NCBI GenBank assembly: GCA_035222895.1
Contig: JAVYIG010000170.1
Location: 661,501 to 725,500 of the forward strand
Direction of reading: 5' to 3'
From: Strongylocentrotus droebachiensis
Taxonomy: Eukaryota > Echinodermata > Echinoidea > Camarodonta > Strongylocentrotidae
Length of the DNA stretch: 64,000 nucleotides
Within the stretch, counting starts at the first letter, position 1. Every line of letters starts with the position of its first letter. The position numbers and the translations under genes are program-made. Below the pieces are notes generated by a model. It searched no databases, was not told where the DNA came from, and saw only the letters and a program-made list of their open reading frames with translations. This document shows, piece by piece, positions 58,118-60,128 of the stretch.

Positions 58118-59288
58118 AAGAGAGAGAGAGAAAGAGAGAGAGAGATGAGAGGAGGGTGAAAGCAAGAACAGTATCAATCAAAGAAATGAGAAATGATAAG
58201 AAAGAGAGTAAAAGAGAGACAGAGACATGAGAGGACAAAAGCTAGGATGGAGATGGCCTTTAGGTTGAAGATGATAGGAGGAAGATGAAGGAAGGATGAA
58301 GAGATTAATATTGTGAGACATCAGGGAGAGAGATAAAAATGAAAAAGCAAGGAGAAAGAGGGGGATAGAGAGATGAGATGAAAATACAGACAGCCGCCAT
58401 AGGAGATTTCTAGGTGTAATGCGAGTCTCAATTCGATAAATGAAATTTCTACAGAACCACATTTTGCCACGTATTCATAATGTGAGCTTTAACAGTAGAA
58501 CAAAAATCTTCTACACTAAGTAATTCACATCATCCAATAAGAATTTGTCACTTCTGTTGTTGGAAATTCATTTACGGGATAATGAGAGTCTCAATTTGAT
58601 CAATGAAATACATGTTTCTTCAGAACAACATATTCTTTCATATCTCCAATGCGAATTGCAAACAATGCACATTATTTGAGAAAACCAACAAAAATAATAT
58701 CATACCTCATCTAGTATTACTGTATTTTCTCATGAACACATTCTAACACGGCTAGCGAACAATCCACAACAGCGGTTGGTAGCAAACATACGCAAACGCA
58801 ATCCTATCACAACATACGCATGGAAATTATTTCATTATGCGCTAGATATAAAAATGTATCTATTATTATGCTGACTGAGATACATATGTAAGAAAAACTT
58901 TAACAACTCAATGTCAGTCTCTAGTCATTCTTATGTTACACCCTTGCTGCTTTTTGATGCAGATGCTGTGCACTATTGTAAAATGTAAAGTGCTCGCAGG
59001 CTTGAAAATACGACGAGCATTTATAAATATTTATTTTCATCTTCTTTGATGGGAGCCTTTGTCACATTTTCAGCACGTTTTTCCAATTAAAATATATTCC
59101 AATACTTCCGGTTTGATAGGCATTTGTCTTCCGACTTCTACATCATATCCGCATAAAAACACATGGTATGCCTTCCTCCATGAACTTACCTGATCTGCTT
59201 GGTCAGTGATCACCATCTCCTGTAGCGCCCTCACTGACAGCGCTTGGTCCAGGACAAACACACATATTGATAGGTCCGGGGGGATATT
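873..59288 (-). CDS. RYR: Ryanodine receptor, N-terminal third (26 exons, partial at both ends)
   Basis: RyRs are homotetrameric Ca2+ release channels of the endoplasmic/sarcoplasmic reticulum. This segment encodes only the cytosolic N-terminal assembly; pore and membrane segments lie outside the window. Twenty-six exons were joined by reading the minus strand: 59288-59190, 52265-52194, 49734-49659, 38817-38705, 36439-36328, 23882-23783, 21973-21899, 19782-19724, 14322-14225, 13649-13530, 12980-12939, 12114-11993, 11429-11302, 10679-10615, 9831-9696, 8858-8757, 8384-8266, 7720-7587, 6421-6183, 5269-5077, 4204-3994, 3619-3515, 3195-3092, 2488-2405, 1609-1450, 1041-873. All junctions keep frame and use AG/GT. 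The product is collinear with vertebrate and insect RyRs from about residue 57 to about 1080, by comparison from memory. No stop or frameshift was seen, so the gene looks intact. The first two exons and everything after the second RyR repeat are missing from the window. Confidence 0.96.
1450..1609 (-). CDS. RYR: RyR exon: RyR repeat 2, [12 protein letters not shown] / [10 protein letters not shown]
   Basis: 160 nt, enters in phase 2 and leaves in phase 0. It reads [19 protein letters not shown], then [17 protein letters not shown] and [10 protein letters not shown], matching vertebrate LTSGYKPAPMDLSFIKL and [21 protein letters not shown]. Acceptor tttctgcag, donor gtaaac. Its 5' part (about 75 nt plus the acceptor) is repeated twice more in the preceding intron. 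Confidence 0.97.
1540..2010 (-). repeat. Tandem triplication of a RyR acceptor plus exon head
   Basis: Three tandem units of about 140-175 bp. Each carries, on the minus strand, intron sequence with an AG acceptor and a copy of the first part of the exon at 1450-1609. The real copy enters at 1609, the second at 1746 (acceptor ctcacag) and the third at 1917 (acceptor cttacag). The copied peptides read [19 protein letters not shown] and [14 protein letters not shown]. Homology covers flanking intron as well (shared gggagagaacatcat-like sequence beside the second and third acceptors). Confidence 0.85.
1681..1746 (-). pseudogene. Possible duplicate RyR mini-exon (66 nt) or pseudo-exon
   Basis: Copy of the head of the exon at 1450-1609. 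From its acceptor (ctcacag before 1746) the frame matching the real exon stays open through [19 protein letters not shown], then NP. A potential but suboptimal donor, gtgtga, follows at 1680-1679. With that donor the segment is 66 nt with phase 2 at both ends, so it could be included between the exons at 2405-2488 and 1450-1609 without a frameshift. Without the donor the frame soon hits a stop. Use as an exon is inference; a dead copy is equally possible. Confidence 0.4.
2405..2488 (-). CDS. RYR: RyR exon: [12 protein letters not shown], end of RyR repeat 1
   Basis: 84 nt, phase 2 at both ends. It reads [14 protein letters not shown], then KRLRLPM, matching vertebrate TLLALGCHVGISDE and KKMKLPKN. 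Acceptor gtttcacag, donor gtaagc. The next intron holds the duplicated exon heads at 1681-1746 and about 1850-1917. Confidence 0.95.
3092..3195 (-). CDS. RYR: RyR exon: RyR repeat 1, second part
   Basis: 104 nt, enters in phase 0 and leaves in phase 2. It reads [20 protein letters not shown], then [14 protein letters not shown], matching vertebrate [35 protein letters not shown]. Where other RyRs have HPCL this protein has HDSL. Acceptor gttccag, donor gtattc (weak, lacking the usual gtaag). Confidence 0.95.
3515..3619 (-). CDS. RYR: RyR exon: RyR repeat 1, [10 protein letters not shown]
   Basis: 105 nt, phase 0 at both ends, 35 codons. It reads [12 protein letters not shown], then [19 protein letters not shown] and TWGP, the first helix of RyR repeat 1; vertebrates have [23 protein letters not shown]. 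Acceptor ctttcag, donor gtgagc. Confidence 0.97.
3994..4204 (-). CDS. RYR: RyR exon: [18 protein letters not shown], end of SPRY1 to linker
   Basis: 211 nt, enters in phase 2 and leaves in phase 0, 70 codons. It reads [20 protein letters not shown], then [14 protein letters not shown] and [12 protein letters not shown], matching vertebrate RFLLGGRHGEFKFLPPPGY, AVLPKEKLKVE and AAFTPIPVDT. Acceptor tccatccag, donor gtaagt. Confidence 0.97.
5077..5269 (-). CDS. RYR: RyR exon: SPRY1 second half
   Basis: 193 nt, enters in phase 1 and leaves in phase 2. It reads [20 protein letters not shown], then [20 protein letters not shown] and [12 protein letters not shown], matching vertebrate [22 protein letters not shown] and LFFPVVSFSAG. 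Acceptor ccttacag, donor gtgagt. Confidence 0.97.
6183..6421 (-). CDS. RYR: RyR exon: SPRY1 core (largest exon in window)
   Basis: 239 nt, enters in phase 2 and leaves in phase 1, 79 full codons. It begins [12 protein letters not shown], then [41 protein letters not shown] and LNLWTG. This is the first SPRY beta-sandwich, matching vertebrate KKWYYEL, LRVGWA and [21 protein letters not shown]. Acceptor acctgtag, donor gtgagg. The exon is GC-rich against an AT-rich surround. Confidence 0.97.
6981..7075. repeat. (GAATA)n run and adjoining repeat-like sequence
   Basis: Five pentamers of the type agaat/tagaa are followed by tttattgactcattcgaccc. A short pentamer array joined to unique sequence resembles the 3' tail of a non-LTR retroposon lying on the minus strand. 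No family was identified. Confidence 0.5.
7587..7720 (-). CDS. RYR: RyR exon: [17 protein letters not shown] segment, end of RIH
   Basis: 134 nt, enters in phase 0 and leaves in phase 2. It reads [20 protein letters not shown], then [19 protein letters not shown]. The Arg in VAVRSNQ, the site of the classic malignant-hyperthermia change in mammalian RYR1 (established), is conserved. Acceptor gttctag, donor gtaagt. Confidence 0.96.
8266..8384 (-). CDS. RYR: RyR exon: [19 protein letters not shown] segment
   Basis: 119 nt, enters in phase 1 and leaves in phase 0. It reads [19 protein letters not shown], then [20 protein letters not shown], matching vertebrate [36 protein letters not shown]. 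Acceptor gtttctag, donor gtagaa. Confidence 0.96.
8570..8733 (-). mobile_element. tRNA-derived SINE-like element
   Basis: On the minus strand the sequence begins gtcgagtggtttaagcactt (A-box-like) and continues to ggttcgatccc, a perfect RNA polymerase III B box. The same arrangement occurs at 18390-18450 and, more decayed, near 56740-56790. It lies about 24 nt downstream of the donor of the RyR exon at 8757-8858. Not a functional tRNA: no cloverleaf was recognised. Confidence 0.7.
8757..8858 (-). CDS. RYR: RyR exon: NNCALFAQ / [12 protein letters not shown] segment
   Basis: 102 nt, enters in phase 1 and leaves in phase 1. It reads [17 protein letters not shown], then [17 protein letters not shown], matching vertebrate NRKNCAQFSGSLDWLISRLERLEASS. 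Acceptor taatcacag, donor gtcagt. The last 24 bases before the donor abut a tRNA-like short retroposon (8570-8733) in the following intron. Confidence 0.95.
9608..9656. repeat. Poly-T then poly-C low-complexity run
   Basis: A run of about 18 T is followed by C runs of about 12 and 6. It lies in the intron just after the RyR exon at 9696-9831. Simple sequence only. Confidence 0.8.
9696..9831 (-). CDS. RYR: RyR exon: [13 protein letters not shown] segment of RIH domain
   Basis: 136 nt, enters in phase 0 and leaves in phase 1. It reads [19 protein letters not shown], then [17 protein letters not shown], matching vertebrate GMINLVLECIDRL and GESWKSILNSLYELL. Acceptor cctcttcag, donor gtaagc. A T-run and a C-run (9608-9656) follow about 40 nt inside the next intron. 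Confidence 0.96.
10266..10350. repeat. CT/CA simple repeat
   Basis: (CCCT)n, (CA)n and (CT)n tracts on the plus strand within a RyR intron. Confidence 0.8.
10615..10679 (-). CDS. RYR: RyR exon: [13 protein letters not shown] segment
   Basis: 65 nt, enters in phase 1 and leaves in phase 0. It reads [18 protein letters not shown] then HEE, matching vertebrate HEDKQNRLRALKNRQNLFQEE, a near-invariant RyR motif in the RIH domain. Acceptor cttctgcag, donor gtgagt. Confidence 0.96.
11302..11429 (-). CDS. RYR: RyR exon: [15 protein letters not shown] segment of RIH region
   Basis: 128 nt, enters in phase 2 and leaves in phase 1. It reads [13 protein letters not shown], then [19 protein letters not shown]. 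It matches vertebrate LQDLIGYFHPPDEHLEHEDK and is closer to the insect form with its acidic tail. Acceptor ccttgcag, donor gtagga. Confidence 0.94.
11465..11545 (+). mobile_element. SINE-like 3' tail with (ATT)n
   Basis: Carries a tctttggaagctcatagag segment, then a tgcactatacaagtaccaa segment, then (ATT)n. The same order occurs at 30165-30240, where the core reads gcgctatacaag and the tail is (CTT)n. Read as the 3' end of a short retroposon family; common in echinoderm-like genomes (inference). Confidence 0.6.
11993..12114 (-). CDS. RYR: RyR exon: [13 protein letters not shown] segment
   Basis: 122 nt, enters in phase 0 and leaves in phase 2. It reads [20 protein letters not shown], then [11 protein letters not shown] and LLFNQFF, matching vertebrate HHEGHMDDGISLSRSQHEESRTARVIR and FLFNRFI. 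This is the start of the helical RIH region after the two trefoils. Acceptor gacaacag, donor gtaagt. Confidence 0.95.
12658..12853. mobile_element. Short terminal-inverted-repeat element (GTCTATAAAGACCACC type)
   Basis: Left end tacagtcaaacctg, right end caggtttcactgta: imperfect inverted repeats. Inside are repeated aaagaccacc / ggtggtctttatagac blocks in both orientations. No coding capacity. A related fragment is at 14690-14772. Confidence 0.7.
12939..12980 (-). CDS. RYR: RyR micro-exon, 14 codons
   Basis: 42 nt, phase 0 at both ends. It encodes [14 protein letters not shown], the variable linker before the conserved EGHMDDG. Vertebrate RyRs have a linker of similar length (SVRMGSIQRK). 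Acceptor tatgacag, donor gtatgt. Its low conservation makes this the least certain exon by similarity, but phase, length and splice sites all fit. Being symmetric, it could be an optional exon. Confidence 0.82.
13530..13649 (-). CDS. RYR: RyR exon: [12 protein letters not shown] segment, end of second trefoil
   Basis: 120 nt, phase 0 at both ends. It begins with an acidic linker ([15 protein letters not shown]), then [22 protein letters not shown], matching vertebrate [21 protein letters not shown]. Acceptor attcacag, donor gtatgc. Confidence 0.94.
14225..14322 (-). CDS. RYR: RyR exon: [15 protein letters not shown] segment of MIR region
   Basis: 98 nt, enters in phase 1 and leaves in phase 0. 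It reads [17 protein letters not shown], then [11 protein letters not shown], matching vertebrate GKYLSLMEDKNLLLMDKEK followed by TAFTFR. Acceptor tttcattcag, donor gtgagt. Confidence 0.94.
14690..14772. mobile_element. Fragment of the GTCTATAAAGACCACC-type element
   Basis: Shares taacctgtctagaaagaccacc, tgtctac and a final acaggatccactttatg with the element at 12658-12853. Degraded single fragment. Confidence 0.55.
17504..17572. repeat. Dispersed hairpin element, copy 1
   Basis: About 69 bp with inverted arms (tctgttgagagcc and aaggcgttaactc against gagttcacgcctcttttaacaga). Member of the GGAGCCAGAAGGGCGTTAAC family described in the findings. It lies just before the first recognisable unit of the tandem repeat at 17590-17940. 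Confidence 0.65.
17590..17940. repeat. Three-unit tandem repeat, about 130-142 bp per unit
   Basis: The block aattaatcataactttttatg followed by acagggtccaggttttgaag and cagtttaccat recurs with starts near 17596, 17739 and 17871. Units also share gttactatttat and aaggttttgattgactaaa. A degraded further unit probably lies at 17440-17590. Confidence 0.75.
18145..18456 (-). mobile_element. Nearly complete tRNA-derived SINE
   Basis: On the minus strand it runs from an A-box-like gtcgtagtggtttaatcac (near 18450) and B box ggttcgatccc (near 18395) to a tail with gtaaagcgcttagagaagg, catttatccac and (ATT)n at 18145. About 310 bp. It sits inside unit 1 of the tandem array; unit 3 has the matching site without it. 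Confidence 0.7.
18715..18830 (-). mobile_element. SINE fragment (3' half)
   Basis: Retains aggataaatgccttttctaagcgc and acgcacaatgtgcaccatct, as in the copy at 18145-18456, but lacks the tRNA-like head. Lies in unit 2 of the tandem array. Confidence 0.65.
19724..19782 (-). CDS. RYR: RyR exon: [13 protein letters not shown] segment of MIR region
   Basis: 59 nt, enters in phase 2 and leaves in phase 1. It reads [20 protein letters not shown], matching vertebrate SGSHIRWGQPFRLRHVTTG. Acceptor cccatccag, donor gtaagtc. The upstream intron sequence is CT-rich on the sense strand for about 300 nt right up to the acceptor. Confidence 0.94.
19786..20100 (-). repeat. CT-rich tract abutting a RyR acceptor
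   Basis: GA-rich on the plus strand, so CT-rich in the transcript, from the acceptor of the exon at 19724-19782 upstream for about 310 nt. Long open frames of Ser/Leu/Phe here are repeat artefacts. Confidence 0.85.
20101..21898 (-). other. Rest of a RyR intron, nothing recognised
   Basis: AT-rich sequence with a G-run at 20672-20681. No exon, RNA gene or clear repeat family was seen. Confidence 0.55.
21899..21973 (-). CDS. RYR: RyR exon: ARSLWRAEL segment of MIR region
   Basis: 75 nt, phase 2 at both ends. It encodes [21 protein letters not shown] then ILK, matching vertebrate VHYEGGAVSVHARSLWRLETLR. Acceptor actatag, donor gtaagc. This small exon is hard to find by simple ORF scanning. It was placed because both neighbouring exons require two-base and one-base split codons, and it supplies them. 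Confidence 0.9.
21974..23401 (-). other. RyR intron upstream part, nothing recognised
   Basis: AT-rich, no exon or clear repeat seen. The last part of this intron (23402-23782) is an inverted-repeat element. Confidence 0.5.
23402..23769. mobile_element. Inverted-repeat element beside a RyR splice donor
   Basis: Left end TAGGCCTGGCTTCATCAGC, right end gctgatgaggacagcccta, with further inverted matches around ttgccaaatag/ctatttgg and gcgtcttcatcagc/gctgatgaagacgc. About 368 bp, no coding capacity. A second member is at 54135-54601. Its right end is about 12 bp from the donor of the exon at 23783-23882. Confidence 0.75.
23783..23882 (-). CDS. RYR: RyR exon: start of second trefoil (MIR), [10 protein letters not shown]
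   Basis: 100 nt, enters in phase 1 and leaves in phase 2. It reads [21 protein letters not shown] then [12 protein letters not shown], matching vertebrate GGDVLRLLHGHMDECLTVPS. The acceptor (cttggtag) is preceded on the sense strand by about 350 nt of CT-rich sequence. The donor gtaatc lies only about 12 nt from the end of an inverted-repeat element (23402-23769). More divergent than its neighbours: RFSRG replaces RLLHG. Confidence 0.9.
23935..24250 (-). repeat. CT-rich tract upstream of a RyR acceptor
   Basis: GA-rich on the plus strand, CT-rich in the transcript, beginning about 10-50 nt upstream of the acceptor of the exon at 23783-23882 and running about 300 nt. Includes an uninterrupted (GA) run near 24060-24088. 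Confidence 0.85.
26137..26212. repeat. Dispersed hairpin element, copy 2
   Basis: Left arm tctgtttggagccagaaggg and ctttaactcat; right arm aattaacgcccttactgctc is partly decayed. Confidence 0.7.
26875..26948. repeat. Dispersed hairpin element, copy 3 (degraded)
   Basis: tctgttgaaagaac on the left and gcacccttctggct on the right around a gtgtggaaaagtatatgag loop. Confidence 0.5.
30165..30315 (+). mobile_element. SINE-like 3' tail with (CTT)n
   Basis: Contains aagctctttgaaagcgcata, then gttatgcgctatacaagaac, then about 90 bp of CTT/TTTCTC repeats. Homologous to 11465-11545. Confidence 0.6.
33717..34008. repeat. CT microsatellite block with C-run
   Basis: (CT)n tracts at 33740-33822 and 33958-34008 on the plus strand, the latter led by a C-run at 33942-33955. 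Confidence 0.85.
34623..34672. repeat. (CAC)n trinucleotide repeat
   Basis: Roughly 15 CAC/ACC triplets on the plus strand. Open frames of His, Thr or Gly through it are repeat artefacts. Confidence 0.85.
35221..35504. repeat. Long inverted repeat, arms about 100 bp
   Basis: Left arm about 35221-35322, right arm about 35406-35504, loop about 83 nt. The arms share blocks such as cgtctcctcttc, tcaccagtgttat, gtttgatctgttgcctcac, tctacattt and gacatggttttattt in opposite orientation, with roughly ten differences or gaps. Transcribed, it would fold into a long hairpin. No coding capacity. Confidence 0.85.
35596..36200. mobile_element. Nested palindromic element with GC-rich core
   Basis: Outer inverted arms are two copies of the dispersed hairpin family (35596-35672 and 36120-36200, facing). 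The next layer has ctttagatgctt against aagcatctctag. The inner layer, 35745-36084, ends gcctaaagctatggtca and tgaccatagcattaggc. The centre (35770-36058) is strongly GC-rich with repeated cggtcgctg, gagcaggct and cctgggcggc. No transposase. Confidence 0.75.
36328..36439 (-). CDS. RYR: RyR exon: [14 protein letters not shown] segment
   Basis: 112 nt, enters in phase 0 and leaves in phase 1. It begins HLSVERDD and contains [16 protein letters not shown], the end of the first trefoil; vertebrates have AAFQQTLWSVAPISSG. The exon ends ATG G before gtaagc; the extra G is needed to give the Gly codon completed by the next exon. Acceptor cccttcag. Confidence 0.94.
36440..38704 (-). other. 2.3-kb RyR intron
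   Basis: Holds an (AAT)n run at 36450-36475 and a hairpin copy at 37552-37635. The rest is AT-rich with no exon recognised. Confidence 0.55.
37552..37635. repeat. Dispersed hairpin element, copy 6
   Basis: gcctgtttggagcaagaagg and gcattaactatgtg on the left, caagttaatggcattctggc and ttcaaatag on the right. Confidence 0.7.
38705..38817 (-). CDS. RYR: RyR exon: EACWW / [14 protein letters not shown] segment
   Basis: 113 nt, enters in phase 1 (G plus GA gives Gly) and leaves in phase 0. It encodes [10 protein letters not shown] then [19 protein letters not shown] and ends ATERYL. This is one of the most conserved stretches of the RyR N-terminus; mutations here cause human channel disease (established). 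The acceptor (tttatag) directly follows a run of about 30 nt of CT repeats on the transcribed-sense strand. Donor gtaaga. Confidence 0.95.
38824..38857 (-). repeat. CT run abutting a RyR acceptor
   Basis: (GA)n on the plus strand, CT in the transcript, about 6 nt before the acceptor tttatag of the exon at 38705-38817; it replaces the usual short polypyrimidine tract. Confidence 0.85.
40038..40413. mobile_element. TTAA-flanked non-autonomous element (family A)
   Basis: Ends TTAAAGGTAAAGACCAAGT and actggtctttacctttaa, inverted and flanked by TTAA. The right-hand part, read on the minus strand, matches 49036-49250 in blocks such as atgcgattgcattgtgaaag and ctgcaaggttctgga. About 376 bp, no ORF. 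TTAA target sites suggest a piggyBac or Kolobok-type mobiliser (inference). Confidence 0.75.
40755..40900. repeat. GA/CAGA simple repeat
   Basis: GA-rich with an (AT)n run near 40808-40822 and (CAGA)n near 40858-40890 on the plus strand. Not near any exon. Confidence 0.85.
41644..44045. mobile_element. Helitron-like non-autonomous element, partial tandem dimer
   Basis: Starts TCAGGTGGGCTGTAT after an A (41644; a second start 56 bp on at 41700). The first body ends at 42903 with a hairpin ACTTGTTccaAACAAGT (42874-42890), nine bases, then CTAG, followed by T. A second body (42904-44045) lacks the 5' tip, repeats the whole interior with substitutions, and ends with the same hairpin (44018-44034) and CTAG. 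A 5' TC, a 3' hairpin near CTAG and an A/T target are the textbook Helitron signature. No Rep/helicase ORF is present. Confidence 0.75.
44047..44210. repeat. (ATT/ATC)n trinucleotide tract
   Basis: Long run of ATT and ATC triplets directly after the Helitron-like element. Ile-rich frames here are artefacts. Confidence 0.85.
44611..44725. repeat. Short fold-back element
   Basis: tcctaatttcacgaagttac and ggtagtgaggaaaat on the left pair with atttttcattcactacc and gtcacttcgtgaaaatagg on the right, around a cgcacgcaaattgtatgcg loop. Outer flanks tgtccacatatcg / acaatatgatga may also pair. Confidence 0.75.
45293..45410. repeat. CT microsatellite
   Basis: (CT)n followed by CTGT-rich sequence on the plus strand. 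Confidence 0.85.
46593..46962. mobile_element. TTAA-flanked non-autonomous element (family B)
   Basis: Left end TTAAAGGGATCCGGTAAC, right end gttaaacgatccctttaa, inverted with few mismatches, flanked by TTAA. About 370 bp, no transposase-like ORF. Internal sequence unlike family A. Confidence 0.65.
47511..48228. repeat. Degenerate tandem array, about 90-110 bp per unit
   Basis: Roughly seven units with a consensus order: taaatctcatcatctgtaaa, then ctttgctttcatgagat, then cattagcacctaacgcc, then tttgcatgtcaaatatctt, then catcaaacacagcaaa. Units have drifted substantially and carry small indels. Confidence 0.75.
49036..49429. mobile_element. TTAA-flanked non-autonomous element (family A, second copy)
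   Basis: Ends gttaaagataaactccag and ctggagtttatctttaac, inverted and flanked by TTAA. About 394 bp. The left half is homologous to the copy at 40038-40413 in opposite orientation. Confidence 0.75.
49659..49734 (-). CDS. RYR: RyR exon: LAFDVGLQE segment
   Basis: 76 nt, enters in phase 0 and leaves with one base of a Gly codon. It reads [10 protein letters not shown] then [14 protein letters not shown], matching the vertebrate [20 protein letters not shown] region of the first trefoil. Acceptor gatccag, donor gtgagt. A Pro replaces the usual Ser in CLST. The neighbouring sequence in this frame is not RyR-like, so the boundaries are well defined. Confidence 0.93.
49735..52193 (-). other. 2.5-kb RyR intron
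   Basis: Contains a C-run and CT tract at 50284-50354 and a two-unit short tandem repeat at 51435-51512. A relatively GC-rich segment at 51130-51430 has open frames on the minus strand but no recognisable family. No exon. Confidence 0.55.
51435..51512. repeat. Two-unit tandem repeat, about 37 bp
   Basis: gtgaccaaagttaagcttgg followed by gtgaccaaaaattacatag recurs as gtgaccaaagataagcttga and gtgaccagaatttacatac. Confidence 0.7.
52194..52265 (-). CDS. RYR: RyR exon: [13 protein letters not shown] segment of the N-terminal trefoil
   Basis: 72 nt, phase 0 at both ends. It encodes GGQAG then [15 protein letters not shown] and ends in Met, just before the residue matching vertebrate YLCCLS. Acceptor tttacag, donor gtaagt. 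Joined to the preceding exon, the product lacks the roughly 20-residue charged stretch that vertebrate RyRs have between QEM and GHRTLL; insects also have only a short linker there. Confidence 0.94.
52637..52767. mobile_element. Fold-back element, about 131 bp
   Basis: Outer arms gcagcgtttcatgaaac and ttccatgaaacgatgcc; inner arms agttcaccgacatcccattg and caatgggatgtcggtgaact are perfect over 20 bp. Fits a small miniature inverted-repeat transposable element. Confidence 0.8.
53333..53409. repeat. Dispersed hairpin element, copy 7 (best preserved)
   Basis: tgtctctttggagccagaag and ggtgttaactcat on the left; gaattaatgtccttctggct and ctgaacagaca on the right. The two arms can pair nearly end to end around a catttt loop. 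Confidence 0.8.
54135..54601. mobile_element. Inverted-repeat element, second member
   Basis: Left end aggcctgtcatcatcagcc, right end gctaatgaggacaggcct, with internal blocks (gccaaatat, ctaattgcaact, gagatcgggatagtt) shared with 23402-23769. About 467 bp, no ORF. Confidence 0.75.
54885..54952. repeat. CT microsatellite
   Basis: (CT)n with TTTCT interruptions on the plus strand. Confidence 0.9.
55277..55584. repeat. Exact tandem duplication, 154-bp unit
   Basis: Unit 1 is 55277-55430 and unit 2 is 55431-55584. Base-by-base reading shows no difference. Both begin ctatacatgaccaatgattg and end ggtactttgttgct. Not coding. Confidence 0.92.
55817..56048. repeat. CT/CCCT simple-sequence block
   Basis: Long plus-strand polypyrimidine block with a C-run near 55845-55857. 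Confidence 0.9.
56650..56792 (-). mobile_element. Degraded tRNA-derived SINE fragment
   Basis: Minus strand has gactctcaatccaagggtta and a B-box-like gtttgaatccc, then gccaggcactatttgctcc; the cttgccaaaggagcaaatag segment matches the same position of the SINE at 18145-18456. Confidence 0.55.
57050..57343 (+). CDS. Open frame of 97 codons, unknown
   Basis: An ATG-to-stop frame on the strand opposite to the RyR gene, inside an RyR intron. It has mixed, protein-like composition, unlike the repeat-driven frames nearby: a charged Lys/Gln-rich start, [15 protein letters not shown], then [14 protein letters not shown]. No signal peptide, membrane segment or known motif was recognised. It could be a fragment of a decayed mobile element, a nested small gene, or chance. 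No promoter or polyadenylation evidence was identified. Confidence 0.2.
   Translation: MLHNKLQKHKEAYFSQEMLMKSSFHFSSGRKIYNGHQLHCSSTQQITLKWTETLNEIISFIKQSSTSSQRPLLEDMDQYKTDDLPLDIKDKFRRINK
57560..58350. repeat. GA-rich simple-sequence block
   Basis: Plus-strand purine-rich sequence with (GA)n at 58018-58146 and a C-run then A-run at 57938-57960. Long Ser/Leu/Phe frames on the minus strand are artefacts of it. Confidence 0.9.
59190..59288 (-). CDS. RYR: RyR exon: N-terminal trefoil, equivalent of vertebrate exon 3
   Basis: 99 nt, phase 0 at both ends, 33 codons. It opens with [19 protein letters not shown] and continues into RALQEMV, the helix-strand segment of the first beta-trefoil (inositol-trisphosphate/RyR N-terminal domain). 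Acceptor is ctatgcag, donor gtaagt. In human RYR2 the matching exon codes 35 residues starting at Asn57, and its loss is a known cause of arrhythmia (established knowledge). Here too the exon is symmetric and could be skipped without a frameshift. Confidence 0.95.
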
Positions 59289-60054
59289 CTGCATAGAGAA
59301 AAAAATATATATTTAAATGAGCATTTTATAACAACGCAGCATTATCATTAGATATAGAGAGAATAAATGTACATATCAATAAATCAGATTACATATCTAT
59401 ATTCTGTTTTTCAGCTAAACTTTTAAATATATACACCCTCATGTGTTAACCATTATTGTGTACCTTTTCATCATTTTGTTGTGATTTAGGTATAAACGTT
59501 TTCCTTTTGCACGTAAACAAGACAAATATCCACATATGGACATTAAACAATGATGTGCGTAAATACACCATGCATGCTCTCTCTCTCTCTCTCTGTGCCA
59601 AAATGATCGGTTCTAACAATTATATATGCAAGAGTAAATAAACTTTTGACAATGCACAAGAAAAAATTCTGTTTGAGCAGCTTGAAATTATCATATTTAA
59701 TTTCATTTAATATAACATCAAACATCTGTGTCGGGCAATGATATCACTGACAAGATACTACTTTATTCCACAACATGTTGACTTATTGATTAATATGTAC
59801 TTTTATTTTTAGTGGGGTGGAAACATGTCATAACATTTCTACACATTATCTGTACCGGTATATATGTAAAGTAATATATTAGATTTTGTTCACATCAAAC
59901 GAACATCTGACTATAAGATATGAAGTTGTTTGAATCGTGCATGGATCTATCTGATAATTCTTGAAAACAATCATTGGAAGTTATTGAAAGCTTTAGGAGA
60001 ACAAAATTGTTTCCTTGTGTTCAATTAGATATTTGCTATTCTGATGACACCTCC

Positions 60055-60128
60055 TGCTGTAAGTCTGAGGGGTGCTAAATCAAATACTTTTACGCAGAGT
60101 TAATTCCCTTCTGACTCCTAACAGAAGA
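60055..60128. repeat. Dispersed hairpin element, copy 8
   Basis: ctgtaagtctgaggggtgc on the left; gcagagttaattcccttctg and actcctaacag on the right. Left arm decayed. Confidence 0.6.

Larger units (their letters stand above)
52266..59189 (-). other. 6.9-kb RyR intron
   Basis: Holds a fold-back element (52637-52767), a hairpin copy (53333-53409), an inverted-repeat element (54135-54601), CT tracts (54885-54952, 55817-56048), an exact 154-bp tandem duplication (55277-55584), a SINE fragment (56650-56792), a 97-codon open frame of unknown origin (57050-57343) and a GA tract (57560-58350). No RyR exon was recognised, although vertebrates have extra residues at this junction. Confidence 0.6.

Noticed and set aside
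57464..58238. Minus-strand frames up to 237 codons
   Set aside because: They translate a GA/CT simple-sequence block; composition is almost only Ser, Leu, Phe and Pro.
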